A stretch of 64,000 nt of DNA from VGLO01 sp964599285. GTDB taxonomy: Bacteria > Patescibacteriota > Minisyncoccia > Minisyncoccales > Staskawiczbacteraceae. Below are positions 1 through 7,583 of the stretch, piece by piece. The translations under genes were made by a program, and so were the position numbers. Position 1 is the stretch's first letter. Each line of letters begins with the position of its first letter. The stretch spans positions 37,339 through 101,338 of the forward strand of contig CAZREI010000002.1 in NCBI GenBank assembly GCA_964599285.1, read 5' to 3'. The notes below the pieces were generated by a model. That model saw only the letters and a program-made list of their open reading frames with translations, did no database searches and had not been told where the DNA came from.

Positions 1-3
1 TAA

Positions 4-117
4 GGAGTGGTCACGAATATACAAATACGATCAAATATACAAATATACGAATGCGGACGTTTGTCGTGATTTGTATATTAGTATATTAACGCAGATTCGT
101 ATATTCGTGATTACTCC
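4..117. repeat. Foldback element with 19-bp terminal inverted repeats (copy 1)
   Basis: The ends read GGAGTGGTCACGAATATAC and, inverted, GTATATTCGTGATTACTCC. The interior consists of repeated words such as ACAAATATAC. Two further copies with the same ends lie at 21913-22077 and 42581-42802. It sits just downstream of the gene at 120-584 and could fold into a long stem. Confidence 0.85.
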
Positions 118-119
118 AA

Positions 120-584
120 TTATTTAAACGTGACCGGCAGAGTAAAAGTTTTGTCGCGCACCGGGTCGCCGCTGGCGTTTTCATTTTTGAAAACTAAAGA
201 TCCCAGACTCCCTGAAGTTGCTGTAAAGGTAATGGTTGTCTCAAATTGGGTTGGCAATTGGGTCCACTCGGTCGTTGCTTTCAAAACGCCTTTGGCCAAC
301 TCATTGCCACCGTTGTCCAGCAAACGCACGGTTCCCACTTGCCCTTCAAATCCAGACCAGCCGTTGCCATTTACAACTCCCGTGATTTTTAAGGGAGATA
401 AAATTGTTTCGTTGACTTTTGGAGAAAAAATTTCTATGCCAGAACTTACTGTTATGCTGGGGCTGGGGCTTGGCTCTGTAACAGGGGCTGCGGCTTTTTC
501 TTTTGGCAACAACAGAAAAATCGCCCCGATTAAAATAAGAACTCCGACAATGGCTTCCACGATGAGAATTGTTTTTTTATTCAT
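120..584 (-). CDS. Membrane-anchored Gmad2-like immunoglobulin-fold protein
   Basis: A 154-residue protein with a single N-terminal membrane anchor (about residues 5-26, rich in Ile, Val and Leu), a Pro/Ser/Thr-rich linker, and an extracytoplasmic beta-sandwich domain. The domain has the pattern of Gmad2 (PF10648), including SPKVNETILSPLKITGVVNG near residues 54-73 and a C-terminal FTLPVTF strand. Gmad2 domains occur in spore-germination proteins and are common in CPR envelope proteins, where the function is unknown. The start is the ATG at 584. Other Ig-like secreted families are possible; the domain call rests on motif memory only. Confidence 0.7.
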   Translation of the reverse strand: MNKKTILIVEAIVGVLILIGAIFLLLPKEKAAAPVTEPSPSPSITVSSGIEIFSPKVNETILSPLKITGVVNGNGWSGFEGQVGTVRLLDNGGNELAKGVLKATTEWTQLPTQFETTITFTATSGSLGSLVFKNENASGDPVRDKTFTLPVTFK

Positions 585-592
585 GGTTTTAT

Positions 593-769
593 AGCTGTGA
601 ATTGCGAAACCCCATTTGAAAAAGAGTTTCGGGCTCTTTTTCCCAAATTTGGGCTGAAAATTCGCTATAATTTTTTCCCGTAGCCTCAGGCTACGATAAA
701 AAATTCTATCAAATTTTCATCTTCCAAATTTGGAAAAAATAGCTCCGAGGGGTTTCGTAATTCACAGCT
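593..769. repeat. 177-bp palindromic element, shared-core family
   Basis: The terminal arms AGCTGTGAATTGCGAAACCCC and its near-exact inverse (749-769) enclose a core with a central hairpin (CGTAGCCTCAGGCTACG) flanked by ATAATTTTTT and AAAAATTCTATCA. The same core recurs at 7968-8125 and 46433-46610 with different outer arms. It fills most of the 585-962 gap. A short open frame at 709-924 is only read through this palindrome and was not called. Confidence 0.8.
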
Positions 770-857
770 TTATAGTAGTCGCTATACTGCCAAAAAGCAA
801 ACCTTGACATCCCATTCATTAAAAGTATAATGGATTTAGACAATAAGTAGTCGCTAT

Positions 858-885
858 AAACGACCTTAGCGTCTAAAGGTCGTTT
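858..885. terminator. Hairpin, possible bidirectional terminator
   Basis: AAACGACCTT and AAGGTCGTTT form a strong stem followed by TATTTAATT. It lies between two divergent genes, where a terminator is not expected, so it may belong to a lost gene. Confidence 0.4.
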
Positions 886-962
886 ATTTAATTGATCGTT
901 AATTTCGCAAAAAAGTAAGCACAAGGCTTACCGTAAAATAAGTATAAATTAACGATAAAAGA

Positions 963-1148
963 ATGTTCAATAAATTTGACAACAATGGTGGAGGAAACTA
1001 CCAAAAGCCTCCGATGATTCAGGGGAATTGGAAGTGTTCAGAATGCGGCGCGGAAATCACCCAGCTGCCATTTGAGCCAGCTCCTGATCGGCCAATCTAT
1101 TGCCGAGAATGCTGGTCCAAAAAGAAACCACCACGATTTAACCGCTAA
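963..1148 (+). CDS. Small zinc-ribbon protein (CxxC...CxxCW)
   Basis: A 61-residue protein with two cysteine pairs, CSECG near residue 25 and CRECW near residue 47, spaced as in the small CxxC-x(n)-CxxC zinc-binding domains frequent in CPR genomes. The N-terminus is glycine- and asparagine-rich and the C-terminus basic, suggesting nucleic-acid or ribosome contact, but no function is established. A hairpin terminator follows directly. Confidence 0.75.
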   Translation: MFNKFDNNGGGNYQKPPMIQGNWKCSECGAEITQLPFEPAPDRPIYCRECWSKKKPPRFNR

Positions 1149-1161
1149 AAGTTTAGTGGTT

Positions 1162-1195
1162 ACAGCAAAAAACGGCCTTCGGGCCGTTTTTTGCT
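1162..1195. terminator. Bidirectional terminator
   Basis: CAGCAAAAAACGGCC and GGCCGTTTTTTGCTG form a perfect stem with a TTCG loop and U-tracts on both strands. It serves the converging genes ending at 1148 and 1220. Confidence 0.85.
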
Positions 1196-1219
1196 GTAAA
1201 AAATCTACATTTTGCAATA

Positions 1220-1426
1220 CTACTTTCTTTCCAGTTTCATGGCGTTAACCGCCAAGTAAATAGCCGACAATCCTACCAGAATGTAAATCAACCTGGCCAA
1301 AAAAGACCCTGCGCCAAAAACGATATCAACCAAGTTAAAGTTGGCCAGTCCCACCAATCCCCAATTCAATCCTCCGACAATCACCAGCACCAAGGCGATC
1401 ATATCTACGGTAGTTAATTTTTGCAT
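1220..1426 (-). CDS. DUF378 family membrane protein
   Basis: A 68-residue protein with two hydrophobic helices. It carries the DUF378 signature: a VGGLNWGLVG turn after helix 1, and NLVDIVFG leading into the second helix. The family is widespread in bacteria and of unknown function. The chosen start is the ATG at 1426, where the conserved MQKLTTVDMIAL begins; an in-frame ATG five codons upstream adds residues not expected in the family and runs into the adjoining repeat. Confidence 0.85.
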   Translation of the reverse strand: MQKLTTVDMIALVLVIVGGLNWGLVGLANFNLVDIVFGAGSFLARLIYILVGLSAIYLAVNAMKLERK

Positions 1427-1433
1427 AGTATCT

Positions 1434-1533
1434 GATACCAATATACTAATCCGCCGATGACGGTCATACCAATTATACTAATGGTGAACGTTTTATTAGT
1501 ATCATTGGAATGTAAATTCGTATATTAGTATCA
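1434..1533. repeat. Word-type palindrome
   Basis: GATACCAATATACTAAT at the left is mirrored by ATTCGTATATTAGTATC at the right, with further ACTAAT/ATTAGT words between. It is one of about twenty such foldbacks in the window. Beyond it, to 1629, nothing is recognised. Confidence 0.7.
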
Positions 1534-1629
1534 CATTATTTCAAATAAAAACGACCTTTCATTTATTGTATCACGCGATACAAAAACAAAGGTCAAAAAG
1601 TTATCCACTGAAAAAAATTGAGCGTTTTG

Positions 1630-1701
1630 TCATCCCAGGCCGCGACCCGGGATCCAGAGTATCGGTGCAGTTTCTGGATTCCCGATTGCGCGGGAATGAC
1701 A
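1630..1701. repeat. Palindromic GTCATCCC...GGGAATGAC repeat
   Basis: The ends GTCATCCC and GGGAATGAC enclose GGGATCCAG and CTGGATTCCC arms. This matches a repeat type seen in very many bacterial genomes (GTCATTCCCGCG...). It lies just beyond the stop codon of the PH-domain gene. Confidence 0.8.
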
Positions 1702-1718
1702 GTTTCAAGGAGTTACTT

Positions 1719-2291
1719 TTACGGATTTGCCAGTTTATTCTGGCCGCCCAAAATGTTAATCTGTTCCACCTGTGCTTTTTTCAAAACAATATCCTGGATT
1801 TGCAAGGCAATTTCTTTTGATAGCGCGGGCAAAATGATGGTGTCTTGGGTTTTTGCCGCCTGAGGCGATTCGCCGCTCTCGCCAACATCCAGGGTGGTAA
1901 TAATAATATCACTGACGCCAAACAATTGATCTACTAAACTTCTTTCAATTTTTGCATCTTGGATATGCCGATACGGAATGCCGATCTGCTCGGTGGCAAT
2001 CAAACCCCGCGCGATTTTTAAATCTTTGTCATCCACAAAAATCCAATAACGGTAATATTGCAGCCAACCAATGCCAAAGGTTGCAAGGCCCAACAAAAGC
2101 ACCAACGCCAACATCATCAATAAAAGATTAATGGCGGTTTCTACATATTGGCTGGGCAAAAAATTTAACAGAACTACCCCGATAATCAAGAGCAGTAAAA
2201 AAGCAAAAAAAGTGCCGCTTTTTTCAAAGATGAGCATAAAAAGCGTCCGGTTGCCCAAAGGATGATAGCGCTGGATATTTTCCTGAACCAT
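1719..2291 (-). CDS. PH-domain (YdbS/bPH2-like) membrane protein
   Basis: A 190-residue protein with two transmembrane helices near residues 20-70 followed by a cytoplasmic bacterial pleckstrin-homology domain. YRYWIFVDDKDLKIARGLI is the typical first strands of bPH2 (DUF304), and IPYRHIQDAKIERSL is its second conserved block. The family is membrane-associated and often linked to envelope stress, without a defined reaction. The chosen start is the ATG at 2291; an ATG eight codons upstream is possible. The C-terminal tail is charged and ends close to a palindromic repeat. Confidence 0.8.
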   Translation of the reverse strand: MVQENIQRYHPLGNRTLFMLIFEKSGTFFAFLLLLIIGVVLLNFLPSQYVETAINLLLMMLALVLLLGLATFGIGWLQYYRYWIFVDDKDLKIARGLIATEQIGIPYRHIQDAKIERSLVDQLFGVSDIIITTLDVGESGESPQAAKTQDTIILPALSKEIALQIQDIVLKKAQVEQINILGGQNKLANP

Positions 2292-2318
2292 GGTTGTATG
2301 ATAGCACAATTTCAATGA

Positions 2319-2340
2319 AAAATCCCACTTGCGGGATTTT
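2319..2340 (-). terminator. Terminator of the ATP synthase operon
   Basis: On the minus strand AAATCCCGCAAGTGGGATTT followed by a T-run forms a short stem immediately after atpC. Confidence 0.7.
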
Positions 2341-2578
2341 ATTCTACAATACAGCGGACTTCGTTGCCCTGTTTTACCTCCAAAAATCCTGATGCGACTT
2401 CAAAAAAGTGTTCTTTGTTCTGGGAATCGGCCACCCGCATCACGCCCGCCGTCAACACGCCGATATATGGTTCGTGATTATCCAGCACCGTAATCTCTCC
2501 CACCATAGTTTTGCAGTTTAACAAGCTGGCATCGCCGGCAAAGAGAATTTTCTTCAGTGAGTAAATAGAAAGCTTCAC
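2339..2578 (-). CDS. atpC: ATP synthase F1 subunit epsilon (N-terminal domain only)
   Basis: A protein of about 79 residues corresponding to the beta-sandwich N-terminal domain of epsilon, recognisable by GEITVLDNHEPYIGVLTAG and the following strands. The usual C-terminal helical hairpin that inhibits ATP hydrolysis is absent. The chosen start is GTG at 2578: upstream in-frame codons run into the TTCTAATTA-type repeat (giving repeated Ile-Arg residues) and are unlikely to be native. It is the last gene of the operon, in the usual place after atpD. Confidence 0.8.
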   Translation of the reverse strand: MKLSIYSLKKILFAGDASLLNCKTMVGEITVLDNHEPYIGVLTAGVMRVADSQNKEHFFEVASGFLEVKQGNEVRCIVE

Positions 2579-2730
2579 TAAAATTATTCTAATTATTCTA
2601 ATTAACCTAATTGACCTAATCAAATCCCAATGACAAAATGTCGAATGCCTAAAACTGTACTTAGACATTCATGTATTTCGTCGTTATTTAGAATAATTAG
2701 AACAATTAGAATAATTAGAATAATTTAGAA
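2577..2730. repeat. Word-type palindrome (AATTATTCT words)
   Basis: Runs of ATTATTCTA at the left and TAGAATAAT at the right face each other across the atpD-atpC gap. A closely related copy lies at 51922-52066 and a half copy at 63893-63940. Confidence 0.8.
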
Positions 2731-2731
2731 A

Positions 2732-4123
2732 TTATGAAATAATTTCTTCAATGCCGCCCTTCATGTAAAAATTTTCCTCCGGCACGTCATCATGCTTGCC
2801 TTCCAAGATTTCGGAAAATCCTTTGATCGTGTCTTCCAATTTTACATATTTTCCGGGAATGTTGCTAAAAACTTCGGCAACATTAAATGGCTGGCTCATA
2901 AATTTTTGGATCTTGCGCGCGCGACTGACCACTTTTTTATCATCGTCCGACAATTCTTCCATTCCCAAAATGGCAATAATATCTTGCAAATCTTTATAAC
3001 GCTGCAAGGTCAGCTGCACGCCACGGGCAACCTGATAATGTTTTTCGCCCACGATTTTTGGATCAAGCGCGCTTGATGTAGAAGCCAATGGATCAACGGC
3101 CGGATAAATTCCAATTTCAGTTAGGGCGCGGCTTAGCACAATGGTAGAATCCAAATGGGAAAACGTGGTAGCTGGAGCCGGATCGGTAATATCGTCAGCC
3201 GGAACATACACGGCCTGCACCGATGTAATAGACCCTTTTTGAGTTGAGGTAATGCGTTCTTGCAGTTCCGCCATTTCTTGCGCCAGCGTTGGCTGGTATC
3301 CCACCGCCGATGGCATTCTGCCCAAAAGCGTAGAAACTTCCGACCCTGCCTGTGAAAACCTAAAAATATTATCAATGAAAAACAGCACGTTTTTATTTTC
3401 TTGATCGCGGAAATATTCGGCCATCGTCAAAGCTGACAGTGCCACGCGAGCACGAGCGCCCGGCACTTCGTTCATCTGCCCGTAGACCAGCGCGGTTTTG
3501 TTGATAACGCCCGATTCAGCCATTTCTTTATACAAATCGTTTCCCTCGCGGGTTCTTTCGCCAACTCCCGCAAACACGGAAACTCCCCCGCCTTCTTCAG
3601 CCACGTTTCTGATAAGTTCCATTAGCAAAACCGTTTTACCAACGCCCGCGCCACCAAATAATCCAATTTTACCTCCTTTAATAAATGGCGCGATTAAATC
3701 AATAACTTTAATGCCAGTTTCAAACACTTCAGTTTTAGTGGCTTGTTCAATAAATGCTGGGGCTTGCCGATGAATGGGCCAAAACCTTTTAAAACCGGTA
3801 GACGCCCGACGTCTACTTTCTTCGTCTCCCGTGAGCGGTTGTCCTAGTACATTAAAAATATTTCCCAGCACTTCTTGTCCAACCGGAACTTCAATTTGCT
3901 TACCCGTATCCAAAACTTCCAGCCCGCGCATCAGGCCATCGGTAGTTTGCAAAGAGATAGCCCGCACCCGCCGTTGATCCAAATGCTTTACGGTTTCCAA
4001 AATGACATCACCCTTCGGACCGGAAATTTTTAAAGCATGATAAATTTCCGGCAGACTTGCGCCTTCCTCAAACTCCACATCCACCACCGGCCCAATAATT
4101 TGTACTATGTTTCCTTTTTGCAT
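2732..4123 (-). CDS. atpD: ATP synthase F1 subunit beta
   Basis: The catalytic subunit of F1. It has an N-terminal barrel (GNIVQIIGPVVDVEF), Walker A GGAGVGKTV, the GERTREGNDLY block, Walker B region NVLFFIDNIFRF, and an acidic EELSDDDK loop in the DELSEED position. Its 463 residues are normal for the family. The start is the ATG at 4123, giving the conserved MQKGNIVQ. After NVLGQPLTGDE the sequence SRRRASTG is extra compared with typical beta chains; it is encoded by a small palindrome (GTAGACGCCCGACGTCTAC, 3799-3817), so a repeat has inserted in frame. It sits between the MazG-like gene and atpC. Confidence 0.97.
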   Translation of the reverse strand: MQKGNIVQIIGPVVDVEFEEGASLPEIYHALKISGPKGDVILETVKHLDQRRVRAISLQTTDGLMRGLEVLDTGKQIEVPVGQEVLGNIFNVLGQPLTGDEESRRRASTGFKRFWPIHRQAPAFIEQATKTEVFETGIKVIDLIAPFIKGGKIGLFGGAGVGKTVLLMELIRNVAEEGGGVSVFAGVGERTREGNDLYKEMAESGVINKTALVYGQMNEVPGARARVALSALTMAEYFRDQENKNVLFFIDNIFRFSQAGSEVSTLLGRMPSAVGYQPTLAQEMAELQERITSTQKGSITSVQAVYVPADDITDPAPATTFSHLDSTIVLSRALTEIGIYPAVDPLASTSSALDPKIVGEKHYQVARGVQLTLQRYKDLQDIIAILGMEELSDDDKKVVSRARKIQKFMSQPFNVAEVFSNIPGKYVKLEDTIKGFSEILEGKHDDVPEENFYMKGGIEEIIS

Positions 4124-4130
4124 ATTTTTG

Positions 4131-4457
4131 TTATTTATTTTTTCTTTCGTAAATTCTTTTATCAACTTTGGCATTTTTTTCTATAAACTCTTTTTCAATA
4201 TCCAGCCCTAATTTAATACCAACGGCAAATACTAAATTTATCACATCAGCAATTTCTTCGCCGGTATTGTTGGTAATTTCACGATTTTTATCCACGTTCA
4301 TTCCGCTGATTTTCCTGCAAGCATTTACCAATTCTCCCAATTCTTCTGTCAGCAGCAACAATCTTTCATGTAAAGACTCATCTTCAAATCCCCTTTCTTT
4401 AATCTTTTCTGCAACATATTCTTGCAAGTGCGATATTGTTCCTTTTTTAAGTTCCAT
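4131..4457 (-). CDS. MazG-like nucleotide pyrophosphohydrolase
   Basis: A 108-residue all-alpha NTP-PPase. The metal-binding signature is visible as LTEELGELVNACRK followed by GEEIADVINLVFAVG, the EExxE and ExxD motifs of the MazG fold. Enzymes of this fold hydrolyse (d)NTPs to NMP and pyrophosphate, often to remove non-canonical nucleotides. The gene is embedded in the ATP synthase operon, ending 7 bases before the atpD ATG. The chosen start is the ATG at 4457 (MELKKGTIS); an upstream ATG at 4487 would extend it into a palindromic repeat. Confidence 0.85.
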   Translation of the reverse strand: MELKKGTISHLQEYVAEKIKERGFEDESLHERLLLLTEELGELVNACRKISGMNVDKNREITNNTGEEIADVINLVFAVGIKLGLDIEKEFIEKNAKVDKRIYERKNK

Positions 4458-4475
4458 AATTTTAAAAATTAATTT

Positions 4476-4512
4476 CTGGATTGCCACATCGCTTCGCTCC
4501 TCGCAATGACGA
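4476..4512. repeat. GATTGCCAC...GCAATGAC palindromic repeat
   Basis: The block GGATTGCCACATCGCTTCG continuing to CTCCTCGCAATGACG occurs again, nearly identical, at 21974-22010 and 42703-42737. This is a repeat type widely seen in bacterial genomes. The following 4513-4562 is a run of CCGCG words. Confidence 0.85.
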
Positions 4513-4562
4513 CGTTTGGTTTCCGCGTTTTTCCGCGTAAATTTCCGCGTGGTTCCGCGATA

Positions 4563-5597
4563 CTACGACAGTGACTCCGCTCCCGCGATGATTTCAATAA
4601 TTTGGTTTGTAATGGCTGACTGGCGGCTCTTATTGTATTGCAAATTCAGGGCTTGGCCCAAATCGCCGGCGTTGTCTGACGCTGTTTTCATGGCCATTCT
4701 GCGAACGGCGTGTTCGGACGCGTTGGCTTCCAAAATAATATGATACATTTGCATAAAAAACAAATGCTTTGTTAGGCGTTCCAATACTTTTTCCGGTGAA
4801 GGCTCAATTAAATATTCCCTTGCCCTGTTAAATTGTCCCGTTTTTATCGGGACACCGCTTTGAGCGGATTTAACAGGGTGAACTCTATTTTCTCCTGGTG
4901 CAAAACTTAAACCTTGCTCTTTTATTAATTCAGCAAATTTTCCGGTTTGGGGTATCAATTCTTGCACTGTTTCTTTAATATGATCAAAGTCAATGGGTAA
5001 AATTCTTCTGACATGCGGTTCTTGCTTTAGGGCTGACCTAAAATGGGTGGAAATTACCACAACCCGATCCCACGATTTATCCAAATAACCTTGTACAATA
5101 AAATCGGTTAAGGGCTGGACTTGCTCAAGTGTGGTAAAATCCCCCACTTGGGTAAACTTTTTCAGTCCTGTGGTTTTGACTACAGGACTAAGTTTTTTTG
5201 ATAAATACTGGAAAGCTTTTTCCCCTACCGCTACATAAGACTTTTCCTCGTTTTTATATTTTTCTTTGTCGCGTTCCATGTGCTGTTCAAACTTTTTAAA
5301 CACCGAACTATTAAACGCACCTGCCAACCCCTTGTCCGAAGCCACCAAAACAAACAATACTTTTTTGACGCGCCGCTGTTTTAGTAATTCCGGCAATTCC
5401 AATTTGGCCGATTTTTCCATCAGCGTCAAACTGGCGAGCAAATCCAAAGCCACAAAAGCGTAAGGGCGCGAAGCCAGCGCGATTTCCTGCGATCGGCGCA
5501 TCTTGGTGGCAGCCACCAGTTCCATGGCCTTGGTAATTTTATTAATATTACCAATGCTTTTGATTCTCTTTTTTAAGTTTTGTACCGAATCTGGCAT
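4563..5597 (-). CDS. atpG: ATP synthase F1 subunit gamma with in-frame repeat insertion
   Basis: The central-stalk rotor subunit. The N-terminal helix (LKKRIKSIGNINKITKAMELVA), the LFVLVASDKGLAGAFNS strand, and the C-terminal helix (RMAMKTASDNAGDLGQAL) ending in QIIEIIAGAESL are all canonical. At 344 residues it is longer than usual. A segment beginning NRVHPVKSAQSGVPIK is encoded by a 59-base palindrome (4822-4880) and is absent from typical gamma chains. The start is the ATG at 5597; no clear Shine-Dalgarno precedes it. Just upstream an opposite-strand gene separates it from atpA, so atpG may need its own promoter or antisense-spanning transcription. Confidence 0.95.
   Translation of the reverse strand: MPDSVQNLKKRIKSIGNINKITKAMELVAATKMRRSQEIALASRPYAFVALDLLASLTLMEKSAKLELPELLKQRRVKKVLFVLVASDKGLAGAFNSSVFKKFEQHMERDKEKYKNEEKSYVAVGEKAFQYLSKKLSPVVKTTGLKKFTQVGDFTTLEQVQPLTDFIVQGYLDKSWDRVVVISTHFRSALKQEPHVRRILPIDFDHIKETVQELIPQTGKFAELIKEQGLSFAPGENRVHPVKSAQSGVPIKTGQFNRAREYLIEPSPEKVLERLTKHLFFMQMYHIILEANASEHAVRRMAMKTASDNAGDLGQALNLQYNKSRQSAITNQIIEIIAGAESLS
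4822..4880. repeat. CCCTGTTAAAT palindrome inserted in atpG
   Basis: CCCTGTTAAATTGTCCCG and CGGATTTAACAGGG face each other around a hairpin GTCCCGTTTTTATCGGGAC. A related element is inserted in the DUF2779 gene at 56788-56900; both are read as HPVKS in their protein. Confidence 0.85.
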
Positions 5598-5599
5598 AC

Positions 5600-5628
5600 T
5601 TGACAATAATTTACTATGGGTATATACT
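5600..5628 (+). promoter_or_regulatory. Sigma-70-type promoter of the inserted cassette gene
   Basis: TTGACA (5600-5605) and TATACT (5623-5628) are separated by 17 bases, reading away from atpG toward the small gene at 5673. Confidence 0.75.
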
Positions 5629-5672
5629 TAAGCTGTGGTAGTTCGAAATACTGCTTGTTCAAGGAGAGTGTT

Positions 5673-5870
5673 ATGCCGCAGGTTCTTCTCACGAGCACTC
5701 GATCAAATATCGCTGAGTATGTAACGAGAGGCGAGGGAGACGTCGGGGTGATGTTGTTCAACATCATCCTGAATACCGAACGGTCTGAGGACGGGTTACG
5801 ATACGTCACCCACATCGTCCACGATGGAATCCTGGACGTTATCTTCCGAAAAGAAGAAAGACCTCAATAA
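5673..5870 (+). CDS. Orphan 65-residue protein inserted in the ATP synthase operon
   Basis: A small soluble protein of unknown family, with no transmembrane segment and no recognised motif. It is preceded by AAGGAGAG nine bases before its ATG, has its own near-consensus promoter and is followed by a strong terminator: a self-contained expression unit. It is on the plus strand while every atp gene is on the minus strand, and it is GC-richer than its surroundings. Its architecture matches the orphan genes at 36.6-40.9 kb and 44.9 kb. The alternative of spurious reading is unlikely given the complete promoter, ribosome site and terminator. Confidence 0.75.
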   Translation: MPQVLLTSTRSNIAEYVTRGEGDVGVMLFNIILNTERSEDGLRYVTHIVHDGILDVIFRKEERPQ

Positions 5871-5883
5871 CAATGTGCTTTAG

Positions 5884-5913
5884 GGCGCCGGAATGCAAAC
5901 GGCGCCGTTTTTT
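5884..5913 (+). terminator. Terminator of the inserted cassette gene
   Basis: GGCGCCG and CGGCGCC form a GC-rich stem followed by seven T residues, directly before the end of atpA on the other strand. Confidence 0.9.
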
Positions 5914-5921
5914 TACAAATT

Positions 5922-7478
5922 TTACTTCACGCTTTCCACAAATTTTTCAATTACTTCCTTTAATTTTCCTTCAATTTCATCGGTAATTGCCCGTTCTTTT
6001 TTCAATGAATCCAATAAATCTCCATGCAAATCTTTTACGTATTCCAAAAACTTGGCTTCTATTTTTTGGATTTCTTCCGGTTGGAATTTATTAAAATAGC
6101 CATTCAGCGCGGCATACAACACTAACACCTGTTCTTCAAACGGCATTGGCGCCAAGTCCGATTGCTTCAGCACTTCGGTAATGATTCTGCCTTTTTGGAT
6201 TCTTGCTTTGGTGGCTTCGTCAACATCGCTGGCAAACTGCACAAAGGTTTGAAGTTCGCGAAACTGCGCCAATTCTAATCTTAATTTTCCGGCCACTTTT
6301 TTCATGGCTTTGGTTTGGGCTGATGAACCAACGCGCGAAACCGACAACCCCACGTTTACCGCCGGCCGCGTGCCTTGGTAAAATAAATCAGATTCCAAAT
6401 AAATTTGCCCGTCAGTGATAGAAATTACGTTGGTGGGAATGTAAGCGGTAACGTCGCCAAGTTGGGTTTCAATAATGGGAATGGCGGTTAGCGAGCCTCC
6501 CCCATTTTCCTTTGATAATTTGGCGGCTCTTTCTAATAATCGCGAATGTAAATAAAACACATCGCCCGGATAGGCTTCTCTTCCTGGCGGACGACGCAAT
6601 AAAAGCGAAATTTGCCGATAGGCCCAGGCGTGTTTTGACAAATCGTCGTAAATAATCAGCGCGTCTTGTCCTTTGTCGCGGAAGTATTCGCCAATGGCCG
6701 CTCCCGCAAACGGCGCCAAGTACCAACTGGATGCCGGACTTGAAGCCGGCGCTGAAACCACCACTGTATTTTCAAAAGCATTATTTTTTTTGAGCGTTTC
6801 TACAATTTTGGCAATCTTACTTTCCTTCTGTCCAACCGCAACATAGATGCTGATGACTGGCTTGTCGCTGGACTTTGACTGGTTGATGATCATGTCCAAA
6901 GCAATGGCGGTTTTTCCGGTTTGGCGGTCGCCGATGACAAGTTCGCGCTGGCCGCGGCCAATGGGAATCATAGAATCAATGGCTTTAATCCCTGTGTGCA
7001 ACGGATAATTTACCGATTCGCGTGCCAATACATTGGGCGCATCATTTTCCAAAAAATTATATTGAGGTTTTTGCGCGGCTGAAAAAAGCGGCCCTTTACC
7101 GTCCAACGGATTTCCCAGAGGGTCCACCACTCGTCCCAATAATTCTTTGCCCACCGGAATTGATAGTAATTGTTTGGTTCTTTTTACGGTTTGACCCGAT
7201 GTAATTCCAGTTGATTCGCCCAAAACCAAAGCTCCCACCGAATCTTCTTCCAAGTTTAAAACCACCGCTTTTACTTTGCTTTGGCTCGCCGAAGCCTTGG
7301 CGGAGGAGGCTGTCCCAATCTCAATGGTTAAAACCTCTTGCGACTGCACATTAGTCAGTCCTGAAATTTTTACAATGCCGTCACCCACTTCGGTGACAAT
7401 ACCAATTTCCTCCCATTTGGGGTCGTCTTTATAGCCTTCAATGGCCTGCTTTAATTTATCTAAAATTTCTTGAGACAT
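5922..7478 (-). CDS. atpA: ATP synthase F1 subunit alpha
   Basis: The non-catalytic nucleotide-binding subunit of F1, 518 residues. It carries Walker A GDRQTGKTAIALD, the VGQKESKIAKIVE block, ALIIYDDLSKHAWAYRQISL, the RRPPGREAYPGDVF signature and a C-terminal helical domain. Near residues 55-66 the sequence TASSAKASASQSK interrupts the N-terminal barrel; it is encoded by a palindrome (7279-7310) built from GCCTTGGCGGAGG/GCCGAAGCC, related to the one in copA. The start is the ATG at 7478. It is followed on the opposite strand by the inserted cassette gene. Confidence 0.97.
   Translation of the reverse strand: MSQEILDKLKQAIEGYKDDPKWEEIGIVTEVGDGIVKISGLTNVQSQEVLTIEIGTASSAKASASQSKVKAVVLNLEEDSVGALVLGESTGITSGQTVKRTKQLLSIPVGKELLGRVVDPLGNPLDGKGPLFSAAQKPQYNFLENDAPNVLARESVNYPLHTGIKAIDSMIPIGRGQRELVIGDRQTGKTAIALDMIINQSKSSDKPVISIYVAVGQKESKIAKIVETLKKNNAFENTVVVSAPASSPASSWYLAPFAGAAIGEYFRDKGQDALIIYDDLSKHAWAYRQISLLLRRPPGREAYPGDVFYLHSRLLERAAKLSKENGGGSLTAIPIIETQLGDVTAYIPTNVISITDGQIYLESDLFYQGTRPAVNVGLSVSRVGSSAQTKAMKKVAGKLRLELAQFRELQTFVQFASDVDEATKARIQKGRIITEVLKQSDLAPMPFEEQVLVLYAALNGYFNKFQPEEIQKIEAKFLEYVKDLHGDLLDSLKKERAITDEIEGKLKEVIEKFVESVK
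7279..7310. repeat. GGCTTCGGCGAGCC-type palindrome in atpA
   Basis: CTCGCCGAAGCCTTGGCGGAG is an imperfect palindrome translated in frame as alternating Ala/Ser/Lys. It is related to the copy in copA (30108-30136) and the one in dnaG (near 48860-48895). Confidence 0.7.
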
Positions 7479-7480
7479 AA

Positions 7481-7581
7481 TGGTAATGCAAATCTACGAA
7501 TTTAATGCGAATGCCGCGAATATGCAAATTCGCGGATTAGCAATTTTGTAGATTAGCATGAGATTTGTAGATTTGCATTGC
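7481..7581. repeat. Word-type palindrome (AATGCAAATCTACGAA words)
   Basis: AATGCAAATCTACGAATTT at the left is mirrored by TTTGTAGATTTGCATT at the right, filling the atpH-atpA gap. Confidence 0.8.
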
Positions 7582-7583
7582 CC

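Noticed and set aside
709..924. A 71-codon minus-strand frame
   Set aside because: Half of it is the arm of a palindromic element and there is no ribosome site or recognisable domain.
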